From JBFWMG01 sp050251715 (GTDB lineage Bacteria; Desulfobacterota; Desulfovibrionia; Desulfovibrionales; Desulfovibrionaceae), in NCBI GenBank assembly GCA_050251715.1, contig JBFWMG010000053.1, forward strand, positions 1 through 17,505: a DNA stretch of 17,505 nt. The letters run 5' to 3'. The notes beneath the pieces were generated by a model. It was given only the letters and a program-made list of their open reading frames with translations, ran no database searches and was not told the origin of the DNA. A program made the position numbers and the translations under genes. Shown in pieces: positions 1 through 6,127 of the stretch (position 1 is the stretch's first letter; the number at the start of each line of letters is the position of its first letter).

Positions 1-45
1 GTGCTGGCCGTGCAGGGGCTGCGGTCGCAGTTGCAGGTTTTCTAG
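1..45 (+). CDS. C-terminal end of an upstream gene (partial)
   Basis: Frame 1 is open from the window edge to TAG at 43-45 and encodes VLAVQGLRSQLQVF. Almost every codon ends in G or C, like the real genes here, so it reads as the tail of a + strand gene that starts outside the window. The stop codon lies inside a near-palindrome (36-53), and the hairpin at 71-152 follows 25 nt later, as expected for a gene end. The product cannot be named from 14 residues. Confidence 0.5.
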   Translation: MLAVQGLRSQLQVF

Positions 46-70
46 AAAAAACCGGATTGCCGACAAAGCC

Positions 71-152
71 CCGGGGGAAGGAGAGAGGAGAGGGAAACCC
101 CCTTTTTCCAAGCATAAAAAGGGGTTTTCCCTCTCCTCTCTCCTTCCCCCGG
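71..152 (+). terminator. 37-bp hairpin, probable terminator (element E1)
   Basis: Arms 71-107 and 116-152 are complementary at 36 of 37 positions around an 8-nt loop. The inner part of the stem is a C-run plus T-run paired with an A-run plus G-run. It follows the stop codon at 45 by 25 nt. There is no T-tract after the outer stem, so classic intrinsic termination would rely on the inner stem (99-124). It shares flanking sequence (CCGGACCCCCATCC just downstream) with the hairpins at 15354-15389 and 16630-16665. Confidence 0.55.
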
Positions 153-187
153 ACCCCCATCCTCTCTTCTCTCTCTTTCCCCAAAAA

Positions 188-395
188 CTGCTGGTTGGGG
201 AGGGGGATACGGTGGGGACAAGCGAGTCCCCCAGGCGGGCTGCTGGCTGGGGAGGGGGGGGCGGTTGGGACAAGCGGGTTCCCCTTGCGGGCTGCTGGCT
301 GAGGAGGGGGATACCGTTGGGCCCAGGGCGTTCCCCATTCGGAATGCTGGTTGGGGATATGGATACGGTTGGGACAAGGGCGTTCCCCAGGCGGG
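188..395 (+). repeat. Four tandem 52-bp units
   Basis: Units are 188-239, 240-291, 292-343 and 344-395, each exactly 52 bp. Each begins CTGCTGG(T/C)TGGGGA (ATGCTGG in the last) and contains a GGGACAAG-type core followed by GTTCCCC or GTCCCCC. The copies differ by point changes only; length is conserved. A single further unit lies on the opposite strand at about 17296-17347. The open frames across the array have poor codon bias and are not called. Confidence 0.85.
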
Positions 396-675
396 CGGAC
401 TCGTTGTCCGGCGTGTCAGGACAAAGGCGGGGAGGGGTGGTCACCCAACGCCGTGAGGCGCAAGGCCTCGAGAAAGAAAAAGAAGGGCTACATGGCGGTT
501 TGTCAGCAGCCTGAGGTTTTCTAGAAAACCACTTTTCCGCACGCCCGTCCGGGCTGGGCGGTTGGGCCGTCCGGTCCGGGCGCTGGCGTTTTGCGGCGTT
601 TTTCAGTACAGCCAGCGGCAGCGGGGCGCTGGAAGCGGCGCGCCCGTATCCCAATTGTCTATTCGGAGGAACGCC

Positions 676-1587
676 ATGCGCGTCAGCAGCAGGATAGTGG
701 TCTTCATTGTGGTCAGTTGCCTTTTCGCGGCCTGGGCCGTGGCTCCGGCGCAGGCCCGGCTGGTGCAGGTCGGCACCGTGGATGCCGAGGCCGTGCCGCC
801 GCGCCATTTGACCAAGGACGAGACGCAGTTGAAGGGGTTTCAGCAGGCCGTGTTGCTGGAGGCCCTGGCCGTGCTGCCCGTGCAGCCCGACGAGGCGCGC
901 CGCACCCTGCTCACGGAATATCTGGACACCGTGGCCAAGGATTTCGTCTCCAGTTTTTCCGAGGCGGGTGCGGCAGGCAAGGATGCGGCGCTCTTGGACG
1001 TGACCGTGAACCGTGGCCTGCTCAAGAAGCGGTTGCAGGAGATCGGCGTGTACTACACGGTGATCGAGCCGCGCCAGTACAACCTTATGCTCACGGGCGC
1101 CACGCCCGACGCCTGGGACGTGCTGGGCCGCTTGCAGGCCTTGTCCGGATTGCAGGTGGAAACCGGAGCCATGCCCAGCCTGTCGCTCGAACACGTGGCC
1201 ACGGCGGATGGACCGGTGTGGCAGGGCGTGCTGCATACGGACAAGGCGGACTATCCGGGGCAGGACAAGAGCCTGGACGTGTTGTGGTTCGCGTTGTGGA
1301 AGCATTATTTTTCGCGGCCCGAGCTGGACAACGTGGCGGCGCAGACCGTGGTGCTGCACGTGGAGGGCTGGTATGCGCCCGACGGCGTGGACGCCTTTGA
1401 CCGCCTGCTGCGCGGCTGGGACGAGGCGGTGTTCGAGGCCGTGCTGGAGGGGGTGTCCATGCGCGCGGCGGGGCTGGCGGCCACCTGGCGGGTGAAGCTG
1501 CGCAGCAAGGACGCCCTGGAGCAGCGGTTGCAGGATTTCTTGCCCTCACGCAATCTGACCTACGCGGTTGCGGATGCGGCGTCCTGA
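676..1587 (+). CDS. Exported protein of unknown function
   Basis: This encodes 303 residues. ATG at 676 is preferred because CGGAGGA lies 6 nt upstream and a clear signal peptide begins there: basic MRVSSR, a hydrophobic stretch at about 7-23, and a cleavage site AQA|RL after residue 27. The frame stays open upstream to 562, but that extension would bury the signal peptide. The mature part is mixed alpha/beta in composition, with an acidic Leu/Ala-rich helix region (about 45-105) and a Trp-containing C-terminal half. It has no cysteine after the signal peptide and no motif I recognise. It probably acts in the periplasm. Its transcript could end at the bidirectional hairpin at 1811-1840. The family is not identified; the reading frame and export are much surer than any function. 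Confidence 0.8.
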   Translation: MRVSSRIVVFIVVSCLFAAWAVAPAQARLVQVGTVDAEAVPPRHLTKDETQLKGFQQAVLLEALAVLPVQPDEARRTLLTEYLDTVAKDFVSSFSEAGAAGKDAALLDVTVNRGLLKKRLQEIGVYYTVIEPRQYNLMLTGATPDAWDVLGRLQALSGLQVETGAMPSLSLEHVATADGPVWQGVLHTDKADYPGQDKSLDVLWFALWKHYFSRPELDNVAAQTVVLHVEGWYAPDGVDAFDRLLRGWDEAVFEAVLEGVSMRAAGLAATWRVKLRSKDALEQRLQDFLPSRNLTYAVADAAS

Positions 1588-1669
1588 CGGGGCGGCGGCG
1601 TTCGTCCGGCTTGCGCCGCCCGCGCGTGGCTTGGTCAAATGCACATGATGCAATAACGGTATCTTCTGG

Positions 1670-1778
1670 GCTAGCGCAGTTAAGTCTTGAAACAAGACTC
1701 GCCCCTGAAACAATGTCCCATTGTTTCAGGGAAATGCACAAGAGCATCTAAACCCTTTCAAGGGTAAAATGCGCTAGC
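1670..1778. repeat. Compact multi-hairpin element
   Basis: An outer 9-bp inverted repeat (GCTAGCGCA at 1670-1678, TGCGCTAGC at 1770-1778) encloses hairpins in series: 1683-1689/1693-1699 (7 bp), 1703-1715/1719-1731 (13 bp perfect, 3-nt loop), a weak ATGC/GCAT stem at 1734-1747, and 1752-1757/1760-1765 (6 bp). The result folds like a cloverleaf with bounded ends. It is more AT-rich than its surroundings and codes for nothing. It could be a mobile palindromic (MITE- or REP-like) element or a structured RNA. Confidence 0.6.
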
Positions 1779-1810
1779 GCCACGCGCGCGAGCCTGGTCC
1801 GGCAAAAAAG

Positions 1811-1840
1811 AAAACCCGAAGCATGGCTGCTCCGGGTTTT
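1811..1840 (-). terminator. Bidirectional intrinsic terminator behind tatA
   Basis: Arms 1811-1823 and 1828-1840 form a 13-bp stem (AAAACCCG...CGGGTTTT at the base, one wobble) with a 4-nt loop. On the minus strand it is followed by TTTTC then TTTTTT, 24 nt after the tatA stop. On the plus strand it ends in a T-run, so it can also stop transcripts from the gene at 676. Confidence 0.8.
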
Positions 1841-1863
1841 TGTGTGTGCGGGCGAAACGGGGG

Positions 1864-2070
1864 CTAGGCCTCGTCGGAATCCTTCTTGGAAGGTTCGTTG
1901 TTTTGCTTGGGCGTCACGTCTATTTCGTCAGGCTCACTGGTGGCCTTGCGGAAGTTCTTGATCGCCTTGCCGAAACCACCGCCGATTTCCGGGAGCTTGT
2001 TGGCCCCGAAAATAATCAGGACGATGACAAGGATGATGATAAGTTCGGGAAATCCGATGGGACCAATCAT
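1864..2070 (-). CDS. tatA: Twin-arginine translocase subunit TatA/E
   Basis: This is a 68-residue protein of TatA type. It has a short periplasmic N-terminus, one hydrophobic helix (about residues 9-24), the hinge FGANKLPEIGGG and an amphipathic helix GKAIKNFRKA, then a charged Asp/Glu/Lys-rich tail. TatA oligomers form the pore that moves folded proteins carrying RR signal peptides across the inner membrane. The start at 2070 is chosen because CGGAGG lies 8 nt upstream and the family begins just before the helix; the frame extends to 2139 without support. It is a single gene, divergent from the next one, with its own promoter (2099-2127) and terminator (1811-1840). No tatB or tatC is nearby. 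TatA and TatE cannot be separated on sequence alone. Confidence 0.93.
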   Translation of the reverse strand: MIGPIGFPELIIILVIVLIIFGANKLPEIGGGFGKAIKNFRKATSEPDEIDVTPKQNNEPSKKDSDEA

Positions 2071-2098
2071 AAATCTGCCTCCGTTTAAAGTTACAGTG

Positions 2099-2127
2099 GC
2101 TATACACGCCGCGTGTAGGCAGGTCAA
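2099..2127 (-). promoter_or_regulatory. Sigma-70 type promoter of tatA
   Basis: Read on the minus strand: TTGACC (2127-2122), a 17-nt spacer, then TATAGC (2104-2099). Spacing is optimal, and the predicted start lies about 20 nt before the tatA start codon. Confidence 0.65.
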
Positions 2128-2162
2128 GGCAATACGCATCCCTCCGCCTTGCCGTGGGGTGC

Positions 2163-2193
2163 GCGGTCCGTGCCGGGCGGCGGCACGGACCGC
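2163..2193. repeat. Perfect 12-bp inverted repeat between divergent genes
   Basis: GCGGTCCGTGCC (2163-2174) and its complement (2182-2193) flank a 7-nt loop. There is no T-tract. It lies upstream of both the tatA promoter and the gene at 2248, so it could be a protein-binding site or an mRNA leader hairpin of the latter. Confidence 0.5.
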
Positions 2194-2247
2194 TTGATAA
2201 GGCGGCGGGTTGCGGGTATGGTCTACCTCCTTACCGTGTGCCGCAAC

Positions 2248-2799
2248 ATGAATAAAAACATCACGCCGTTACCCGGCATTCATTGCGAATTTTACGTTCG
2301 GGGCCGTTGCCTGTACGAGGAACGGCGCAATCCGGGCCTCAACGAGGCATGGCAATGCGCCGTGCTGGCGGGGCTGGTGCGTGAATATGACCGTTTTTTG
2401 GCCCAGACCGAGCATTTTGCTATCGACGACGGCACGGCGCTGCGCATCCTGGAAAAGCGGCTCGACACGTCGGCGGCGGCGCTCAAGGGCTGCCGCCGGT
2501 TCGAGCCGCTCGGCGGCTGCGATGCCTCCTGTCCCTCTTGCCCCGCCGCCTGTGGCCGGGATGACGACGGCCAGGATGGCGACTGCCGAGATGGCGAGAA
2601 CCAGGCTGGCGGCGTTCTGGATGACGGGAGCCTGGATGGCGAGACCGGGGGGGATGGCGATCGGGCCGCGCGGGAGCAGGCCGTGGGCGGCATGCTGCAT
2701 CTTGCCTGCGTCCATGCCCTGGATATGGTGTGCATCCTGGAGTTGCCGCCGTGCGGCGGGGTGTGCGCGCGGTATGTCCGCAAGGCAAGGCCGCGCTAG
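2248..2799 (+). CDS. Cys-rich hypothetical protein with DGxxx repeat
   Basis: From ATG 2248 this encodes 183 residues. An upstream in-frame ATG at 2218 is possible; neither has a good Shine-Dalgarno site. The N-terminal part (about 9-90) has CEFYVRGRCLYEERRNPG followed by AWQCAVL, giving Cys spaced for metal binding, and reads like a conserved domain of Desulfovibrio-type bacteria that I cannot name. A Cys cluster follows (CX3CX2CX3C within CDASCPSCPAACG, about residue 92-104). Next comes a low-complexity acidic stretch made of five-residue DGxxx repeats (15-bp period at 2575, 2590, 2605, 2620, 2635). The C-terminal part has four more cysteines. The metal- or Fe-S-binding role is inference. 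No signal peptide is seen. Confidence 0.65.
   Translation: MNKNITPLPGIHCEFYVRGRCLYEERRNPGLNEAWQCAVLAGLVREYDRFLAQTEHFAIDDGTALRILEKRLDTSAAALKGCRRFEPLGGCDASCPSCPAACGRDDDGQDGDCRDGENQAGGVLDDGSLDGETGGDGDRAAREQAVGGMLHLACVHALDMVCILELPPCGGVCARYVRKARPR
2575..2660 (+). repeat. In-frame 15-bp degenerate tandem repeat
   Basis: GATGGCGA-like cores recur at 2575, 2590, 2605, 2620 and 2635, with a last one at 2653. The 15-bp period keeps the frame and gives DGDCR, DGENQ, AGGVL, DDGSL, DGETG. Confidence 0.6.
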
Positions 2800-2869
2800 G
2801 CCGTTGCTGGCGGCGGACCGGACGGGCTGCCTGCGCCGGTATAACGTATAGCTCAGGATGAAGGAACAT

Positions 2870-3817
2870 ATGACCCAGGAACGTGACGAAAAGGGCGGGT
2901 GCGAGGCCGCCACGCCCACCACCGGGACACTCTCCGATCTTGTTGCCGTGCTGGCGCCTGGCCTGGATCCCGGACGGCTGCCGCAGGGCGGGCCCGCCTG
3001 TCTGCGCGTGCTCGATCCCGGACTGGGCGGGCGGTTGCCTGCGGCGGAGCGCGCGGCCCTGTTCGTTCCCCCCAACCTGCCCATGCCGCCGGACACGTCG
3101 CGGCGCTACCTGCGCGACATGCAGCAGTGGGTGGACACCGTGCGCAAGCCCGGCGATCTGCTGCATCTGGTGGGCGCGGCCGAGGATCAGAAACAGGGGC
3201 TGCGTGGCGAAATGGCGGTGCTGGAGCGGTTTCAGCGCGACCAGGGCGCGCCCCCGGTTGTCAAGGACGCGCCGGGCGCGCCGGGCACGCCGGGCATGGA
3301 GGACGAGGGCCGGACCAAGGCGCAGATGGTGTGCATCCTGGCGCGGGCGCTCGAAGAGCGCCTGGCCGAGATGCACGCCCTGACCACACGCTTTGGGGAC
3401 ATCCTGGGCGGGCTGAAGGCAACCCTGGGCGTGGAGTCCAGCGGCGGTGACGTGCCCGAGGAGGACCATTTTTTGTCCAGCGGCATTGTGGAGCACCTGG
3501 ACGGCGGCGCGGGAACGCCCGATCCTGTCCTGCCATGGCGGATGGTGGTGGCGTCCATGCTGGCGCTGCTCGATCCCGCCGTGCCGCTTTTTTGCCACGA
3601 TGCGGCCCTGGCCGAGGTGTGGCGCGACGCGGGCGTGGCCTTTGGCGCCGTGTCCCCCGCCGAGGCGGCCAAGGCGCTGGGCGGCTGGACCCCGCCGGAC
3701 GGCGTGCTGGAGCGGATAGTGGCCCCAGGCAGCCTGCTGGTCGGGCGCAGGGGCGACACCACGGACAAGCCGTGGCTCGACGCGCCACGGACCCTGTACG
3801 TCTGGAGCCGTGCATGA
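2870..3817 (+). CDS. Hypothetical protein, unrecognised
   Basis: This encodes 315 residues from ATG 2870, chosen because GAAGGA sits 4-5 nt upstream; an ATG at 2858 is also in frame. The protein is soluble, without signal peptide or membrane segment. An N-terminal region rich in Leu/Pro/Gly is followed by a likely helix around AALFVPPNLPMPPDTSRRYLRDMQ, a Gly/Pro-rich linker near PGAPGTPG, a helical stretch (ARALEERLAEMHALTTRFGDI), and a globular C-terminal part containing PWRMVVASMLALLDP and ending YVWSRA. The stop overlaps the next start (ATGA at 3814-3817), so it is probably co-translated with the HAD phosphatase. I do not recognise the family. Codon bias and length make the gene itself safe. 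Confidence 0.75.
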   Translation: MTQERDEKGGCEAATPTTGTLSDLVAVLAPGLDPGRLPQGGPACLRVLDPGLGGRLPAAERAALFVPPNLPMPPDTSRRYLRDMQQWVDTVRKPGDLLHLVGAAEDQKQGLRGEMAVLERFQRDQGAPPVVKDAPGAPGTPGMEDEGRTKAQMVCILARALEERLAEMHALTTRFGDILGGLKATLGVESSGGDVPEEDHFLSSGIVEHLDGGAGTPDPVLPWRMVVASMLALLDPAVPLFCHDAALAEVWRDAGVAFGAVSPAEAAKALGGWTPPDGVLERIVAPGSLLVGRRGDTTDKPWLDAPRTLYVWSRA

Positions 3818-4518
3818 GGGCGCCGGACGCGCATACTTCCGGCGCGGGGGCTTTGGATCCGGCGCGGGCCTCGCTGCTGCACGGCCTGCAAGGGCTCATT
3901 TTCGACTGCGACGGCGTGATGTTCGATTCCTGGGAGTCGAACAAACTGTACTACAACCTCATCCTGGCGCGGCTTGGGCTCGGGCCCATGAATCCCGACC
4001 AGGAACGCTATGTGCACAGCCACGCGGTCAAGGCGTGCCTGGAATACATCACCCCCCGCGACCGCTGGCCCGAGATGGAGGCGGCGCGTGTGTCCGTAAG
4101 CTATGTGGATGAGATTCTGCCCCATCTCACGCCCGAGCCGGACCTCTTTCCGTTGCTCGAGCGGCTCAAGGCCGAGGGCGTGCGCATGGCCGTGCACACC
4201 AACCGCACCAACACCATGCATCTGCTGGTGCAACGGTTCGGGTTCGACGCCTTTTTCAACCCCGTGCTCTCCGCCGCCGAGGTGCGCCCCAAGCCCGACC
4301 CCGAGGGCGTGGAGGTCATTTTGCAGCAGTGGGATGCCGATCCGGCCAAGGTGGCGTTCATCGGCGACTCGGATCTGGACGAGCAGACCGCGGTCAACGG
4401 CGGGGTGCGTTTTTGGGCGTTCCGCAGTCCTGGCCTGTCCGCCGAACTGCACCTGACGGATTTCACCAGCCTCATGGGGCTGTTTGACGTGGCGCGCCAG
4501 GGGGCGCGGCATGTGTGA
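3814..4518 (+). CDS. HAD-superfamily phosphatase (phosphoglycolate phosphatase-like)
   Basis: This is a 234-residue haloacid dehalogenase-like hydrolase. All four motifs are visible: motif I DCDGVMFD (nucleophile D31, acid D33), motif II with T129 in VHTNRT, motif III K160 in RPKPDP, and motif IV GDSDLDE (D185, D189), which binds Mg2+. The alpha-helical cap lies between motif I and residue about 115, as in the subclass IA phosphatases that include phosphoglycolate phosphatase. The substrate cannot be read from sequence. The start at 3814 overlaps the previous stop (ATGA), with GGAG about 7 nt upstream. The same frame is open further upstream but runs antiphase through the preceding gene. The 20-residue N-terminal extension before motif I is unusual but modest. 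Confidence 0.88.
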   Translation: MRAPDAHTSGAGALDPARASLLHGLQGLIFDCDGVMFDSWESNKLYYNLILARLGLGPMNPDQERYVHSHAVKACLEYITPRDRWPEMEAARVSVSYVDEILPHLTPEPDLFPLLERLKAEGVRMAVHTNRTNTMHLLVQRFGFDAFFNPVLSAAEVRPKPDPEGVEVILQQWDADPAKVAFIGDSDLDEQTAVNGGVRFWAFRSPGLSAELHLTDFTSLMGLFDVARQGARHV

Positions 4519-4698
4519 AAAAAATAATTTTGTTGCATTTTTCAGCGGTTTTGATTTGATGTCGAAGAGTTGTCCGTTCCTGAAAGGGGAGAAAGGCGCA
4601 ATGGGCGGTTTTTTTGCTTGATTTGTAGCCCCGTGACATGAAAAAAACAAAACCGTAATCATCGCGCCGCAGGCCTGCGGCGGAACGAGGGAGGTTAC
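4519..4698. other. AT-rich spacer before the yggT operon
   Basis: The spacer is AT-rich against a GC-rich background, as expected for a promoter region, but no convincing -35/-10 pair stands out. A perfect 18-bp palindrome (4665-4682, CGCCGCAGGCCTGCGGCG) ends 7 nt before the GGGAGG ribosome-binding site of yggT and could fold in the leader RNA. Confidence 0.5.
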
Positions 4699-4995
4699 AT
4701 GGTCCTCGGAAATTTATTGGGCGCCGTGGCCGCTGTCCTGGACACGGTGCTGACGCTGTATATGTGGATTGTCATTATTTCCGCGTTGCTTTCCTGGGTG
4801 AACCCCGATCCGCACAACCCGATCGTGCGTACCCTGCGCACCCTCACGGAGCCGGTCTACATGTGGATCCGGCGCAGGTTGCCCTTTCTCATGCTCGGCG
4901 GCCTCGACCTGTCGCCCATCGTGGTGCTTTTGGCCATCCAGTTCGTCAAGATGTTTCTCGTCAGAAGCCTGATGCAAGTTTCCATGCAGGTGTAA
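4699..4995 (+). CDS. yggT: YggT-family integral membrane protein
   Basis: This is a 98-residue membrane protein with two hydrophobic segments (about 5-35 and 68-92) separated by the conserved loop SWVNPDPHNPIVRTLRTLTEPVY and a basic IRRRLP stretch, the hallmark of the YggT/YlmG (CCB3-like) family. Family members lie next to division genes and have been linked to cell division, nucleoid or membrane organisation; the exact biochemical role is unknown. The start is fixed by GGGAGG about 6 nt upstream. It appears to be the first gene of the operon running to ilvN; divIVA follows after 42 nt, matching the classical yggT(ylmG)-divIVA neighbourhood. Confidence 0.92.
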   Translation: MVLGNLLGAVAAVLDTVLTLYMWIVIISALLSWVNPDPHNPIVRTLRTLTEPVYMWIRRRLPFLMLGGLDLSPIVVLLAIQFVKMFLVRSLMQVSMQV

Positions 4996-5037
4996 TGCGC
5001 GCCGGGAGCCCGCCGTCCCGTCCGGAAGGAGCACGCC

Positions 5038-5550
5038 ATGACAGTGAGCAGAATCGACATCGTGAACAAATCGTTCGGCAAACGGCTGCGCGGCTATGAT
5101 GTGACGCAGGTGGACTTCTTCATGCAGGAGGTCGCCGAAACCGTGGGCAAGCTGGCCGAGGAGCGCAAGCTGCTGCTCGCCCGCATCACGGACCTGGAGG
5201 CGTCGCTCGAAGAACATCGGGGCCGCGAGCGCACCCTGCGCGACACCCTGGTGACCACCCAGAAGATGACCGACGAGCTGAAGGCCACGGCCCAGCGCGA
5301 GGCGCAGCTCATCATCGACGCGGCCAACGCCAAGTCGGACAGCCTGCTCAACCATGCGCACATGCGCGTGGCGCAGGTGCATGAGGACATCTCCGATTTG
5401 AAGCGAATCCGCGCCCAGTTCGATATGAAGGTCCGCAGCGTCATCGACTCCTATCTGGCGCTGCTGGACATGGGGCAGAAGGAGGAGGAGGAGCTTGACG
5501 CGGCGGAGTCCAAGGTGAAGTATCTGACCAAGAAGGCGGAGAACGCCTGA
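5038..5550 (+). CDS. divIVA: DivIVA-domain protein
   Basis: This is a 170-residue coiled-coil protein. The N-terminal 35 residues carry the DivIVA signature: IDIVNKSFGKRLRGYD, then VTQVDFFMQEV, with RGY at 18-20. That region binds negatively curved membrane in characterised DivIVA/GpsB proteins. The rest is heptad-rich (about 30-75 and 85-170), with a highly charged tail. Such proteins mark poles or septa and recruit partners; the partner here is unknown. AAGGAG lies 6-7 nt before ATG 5038. The stop is followed after one base by the possible TTG start of the next gene, so translational coupling is likely. It is similar in length to Gram-positive DivIVA. Confidence 0.92.
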   Translation: MTVSRIDIVNKSFGKRLRGYDVTQVDFFMQEVAETVGKLAEERKLLLARITDLEASLEEHRGRERTLRDTLVTTQKMTDELKATAQREAQLIIDAANAKSDSLLNHAHMRVAQVHEDISDLKRIRAQFDMKVRSVIDSYLALLDMGQKEEEELDAAESKVKYLTKKAENA

Positions 5551-5551
5551 T

Positions 5552-5863
5552 TTGCCCATGGAGCGGCCCGAATACGCGCTGGAGGACGGCGCGGGCACAT
5601 GGCGGCTGCTGGTGTGGGCGCAGCCCGGCGCCAAGCGCACCGAGCCCGTGGGCGAATACCAGGGCTGCCTGAAGATCCGGCTGGCCGCCCCCGCTGTGGA
5701 CAACAAGGCCAACGGCGCGCTCATGGCGTGGGTCGCCAAGCGCCTGGGCGTGAAGCGCAACCGGGTCAGGCTCGAATCTGGCCAGGCCAACCGGCGCAAG
5801 ACGTTGATAATCGACAGTGAGACCGAACCCGATTGGCGGGAGATTGCCGCCAGCGGGACATGA
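5552..5863 (+). CDS. DUF167 / YggU-family protein
   Basis: This encodes about 103 residues with the family pattern W.L.VWAQPGAKRTE...GEYQGCLKIRLAAPAVDNKANGALMAWVAKRLGVKRNRVRLESGQANRRKTL. The ..PGAK.., APPVDGKAN-like (here APAVDNKAN) and SG....K motifs define DUF167 (UPF0235, YggU). The fold is known but the function is not. Two starts are possible: TTG 5552, which sits at normal distance from GGAG at 5538-5541, or ATG 5558, 16 nt away. TTG is preferred weakly. In many genomes yggU lies beside yggT, as nearly here. Confidence 0.88.
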   Translation: MPMERPEYALEDGAGTWRLLVWAQPGAKRTEPVGEYQGCLKIRLAAPAVDNKANGALMAWVAKRLGVKRNRVRLESGQANRRKTLIIDSETEPDWREIAASGT

Positions 5864-5893
5864 GCACCTACCAAACCCTATAAGGAGCGATCC

Positions 5894-6124
5894 ATGGAAC
5901 AGAGAGATCTTGATCTGCTTGAAAAGTACTCCGCCCAGGATCCGGAACTGAAGCTTTTGTGGGAAGAACATACGCTGTATGAAAAGCAGTTGGACAAGCT
6001 CGAGAGCAAGCCGTTTCTAACCCCCCAGGAAGAAAAGGTCGCCCGCGACGTGAAAAAGAAGAAGCTGTCCGGCAAGACCAAAATGCAGGGCATTATTGAT
6101 CGGTATCGAAAACTGGAGGGTTGA
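5894..6124 (+). CDS. DUF465 (YdcH-like) small protein
   Basis: This is a 76-residue, highly charged, all-helical protein. The run LEKYSAQDPELKLLWEEH, then LDKLESKPFLTPQEE and the lysine-rich VKKKKLSGKTKMQGIIDRYRK, matches the DUF465/YdcH family: two helices, with the typical LT..E...LKK.KL..KD.....I sequence. The function is unknown. AGGAG lies 6 nt before ATG 5894. The stop is 3 nt before ilvB, so the two are co-transcribed. Confidence 0.87.
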   Translation: MEQRDLDLLEKYSAQDPELKLLWEEHTLYEKQLDKLESKPFLTPQEEKVARDVKKKKLSGKTKMQGIIDRYRKLEG

Positions 6125-6127
6125 TTC

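Larger units (their letters stand above)
46..675. other. Gene-poor stretch with repeats
   Basis: This stretch holds the long hairpin (71-152), a pyrimidine-rich run, the 52-bp tandem array (188-395) and a perfect 16-bp palindrome GGTTTTCTAGAAAACC at 515-530. A close relative of that palindrome overlaps the stop codon at 36-53. No convincing promoter for the gene at 676 was seen. Open frames on both strands have non-coding codon use. Confidence 0.6.

Noticed and set aside
188..395. CRISPR array or coding repeat
   Set aside because: 52-bp units abut each other with no spacers; none of the frames has coding-like codon use.
212..514. 100-codon plus-strand frame ending just before the 515-530 palindrome
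   Set aside because: It runs through the 52-bp tandem array and its later codons lack the G/C third-position bias of real genes here.
3232..4662. 476-codon minus-strand frame opposite the HAD phosphatase
   Set aside because: Antisense to a gene with all catalytic motifs; no ribosome-binding site and no recognisable domain.
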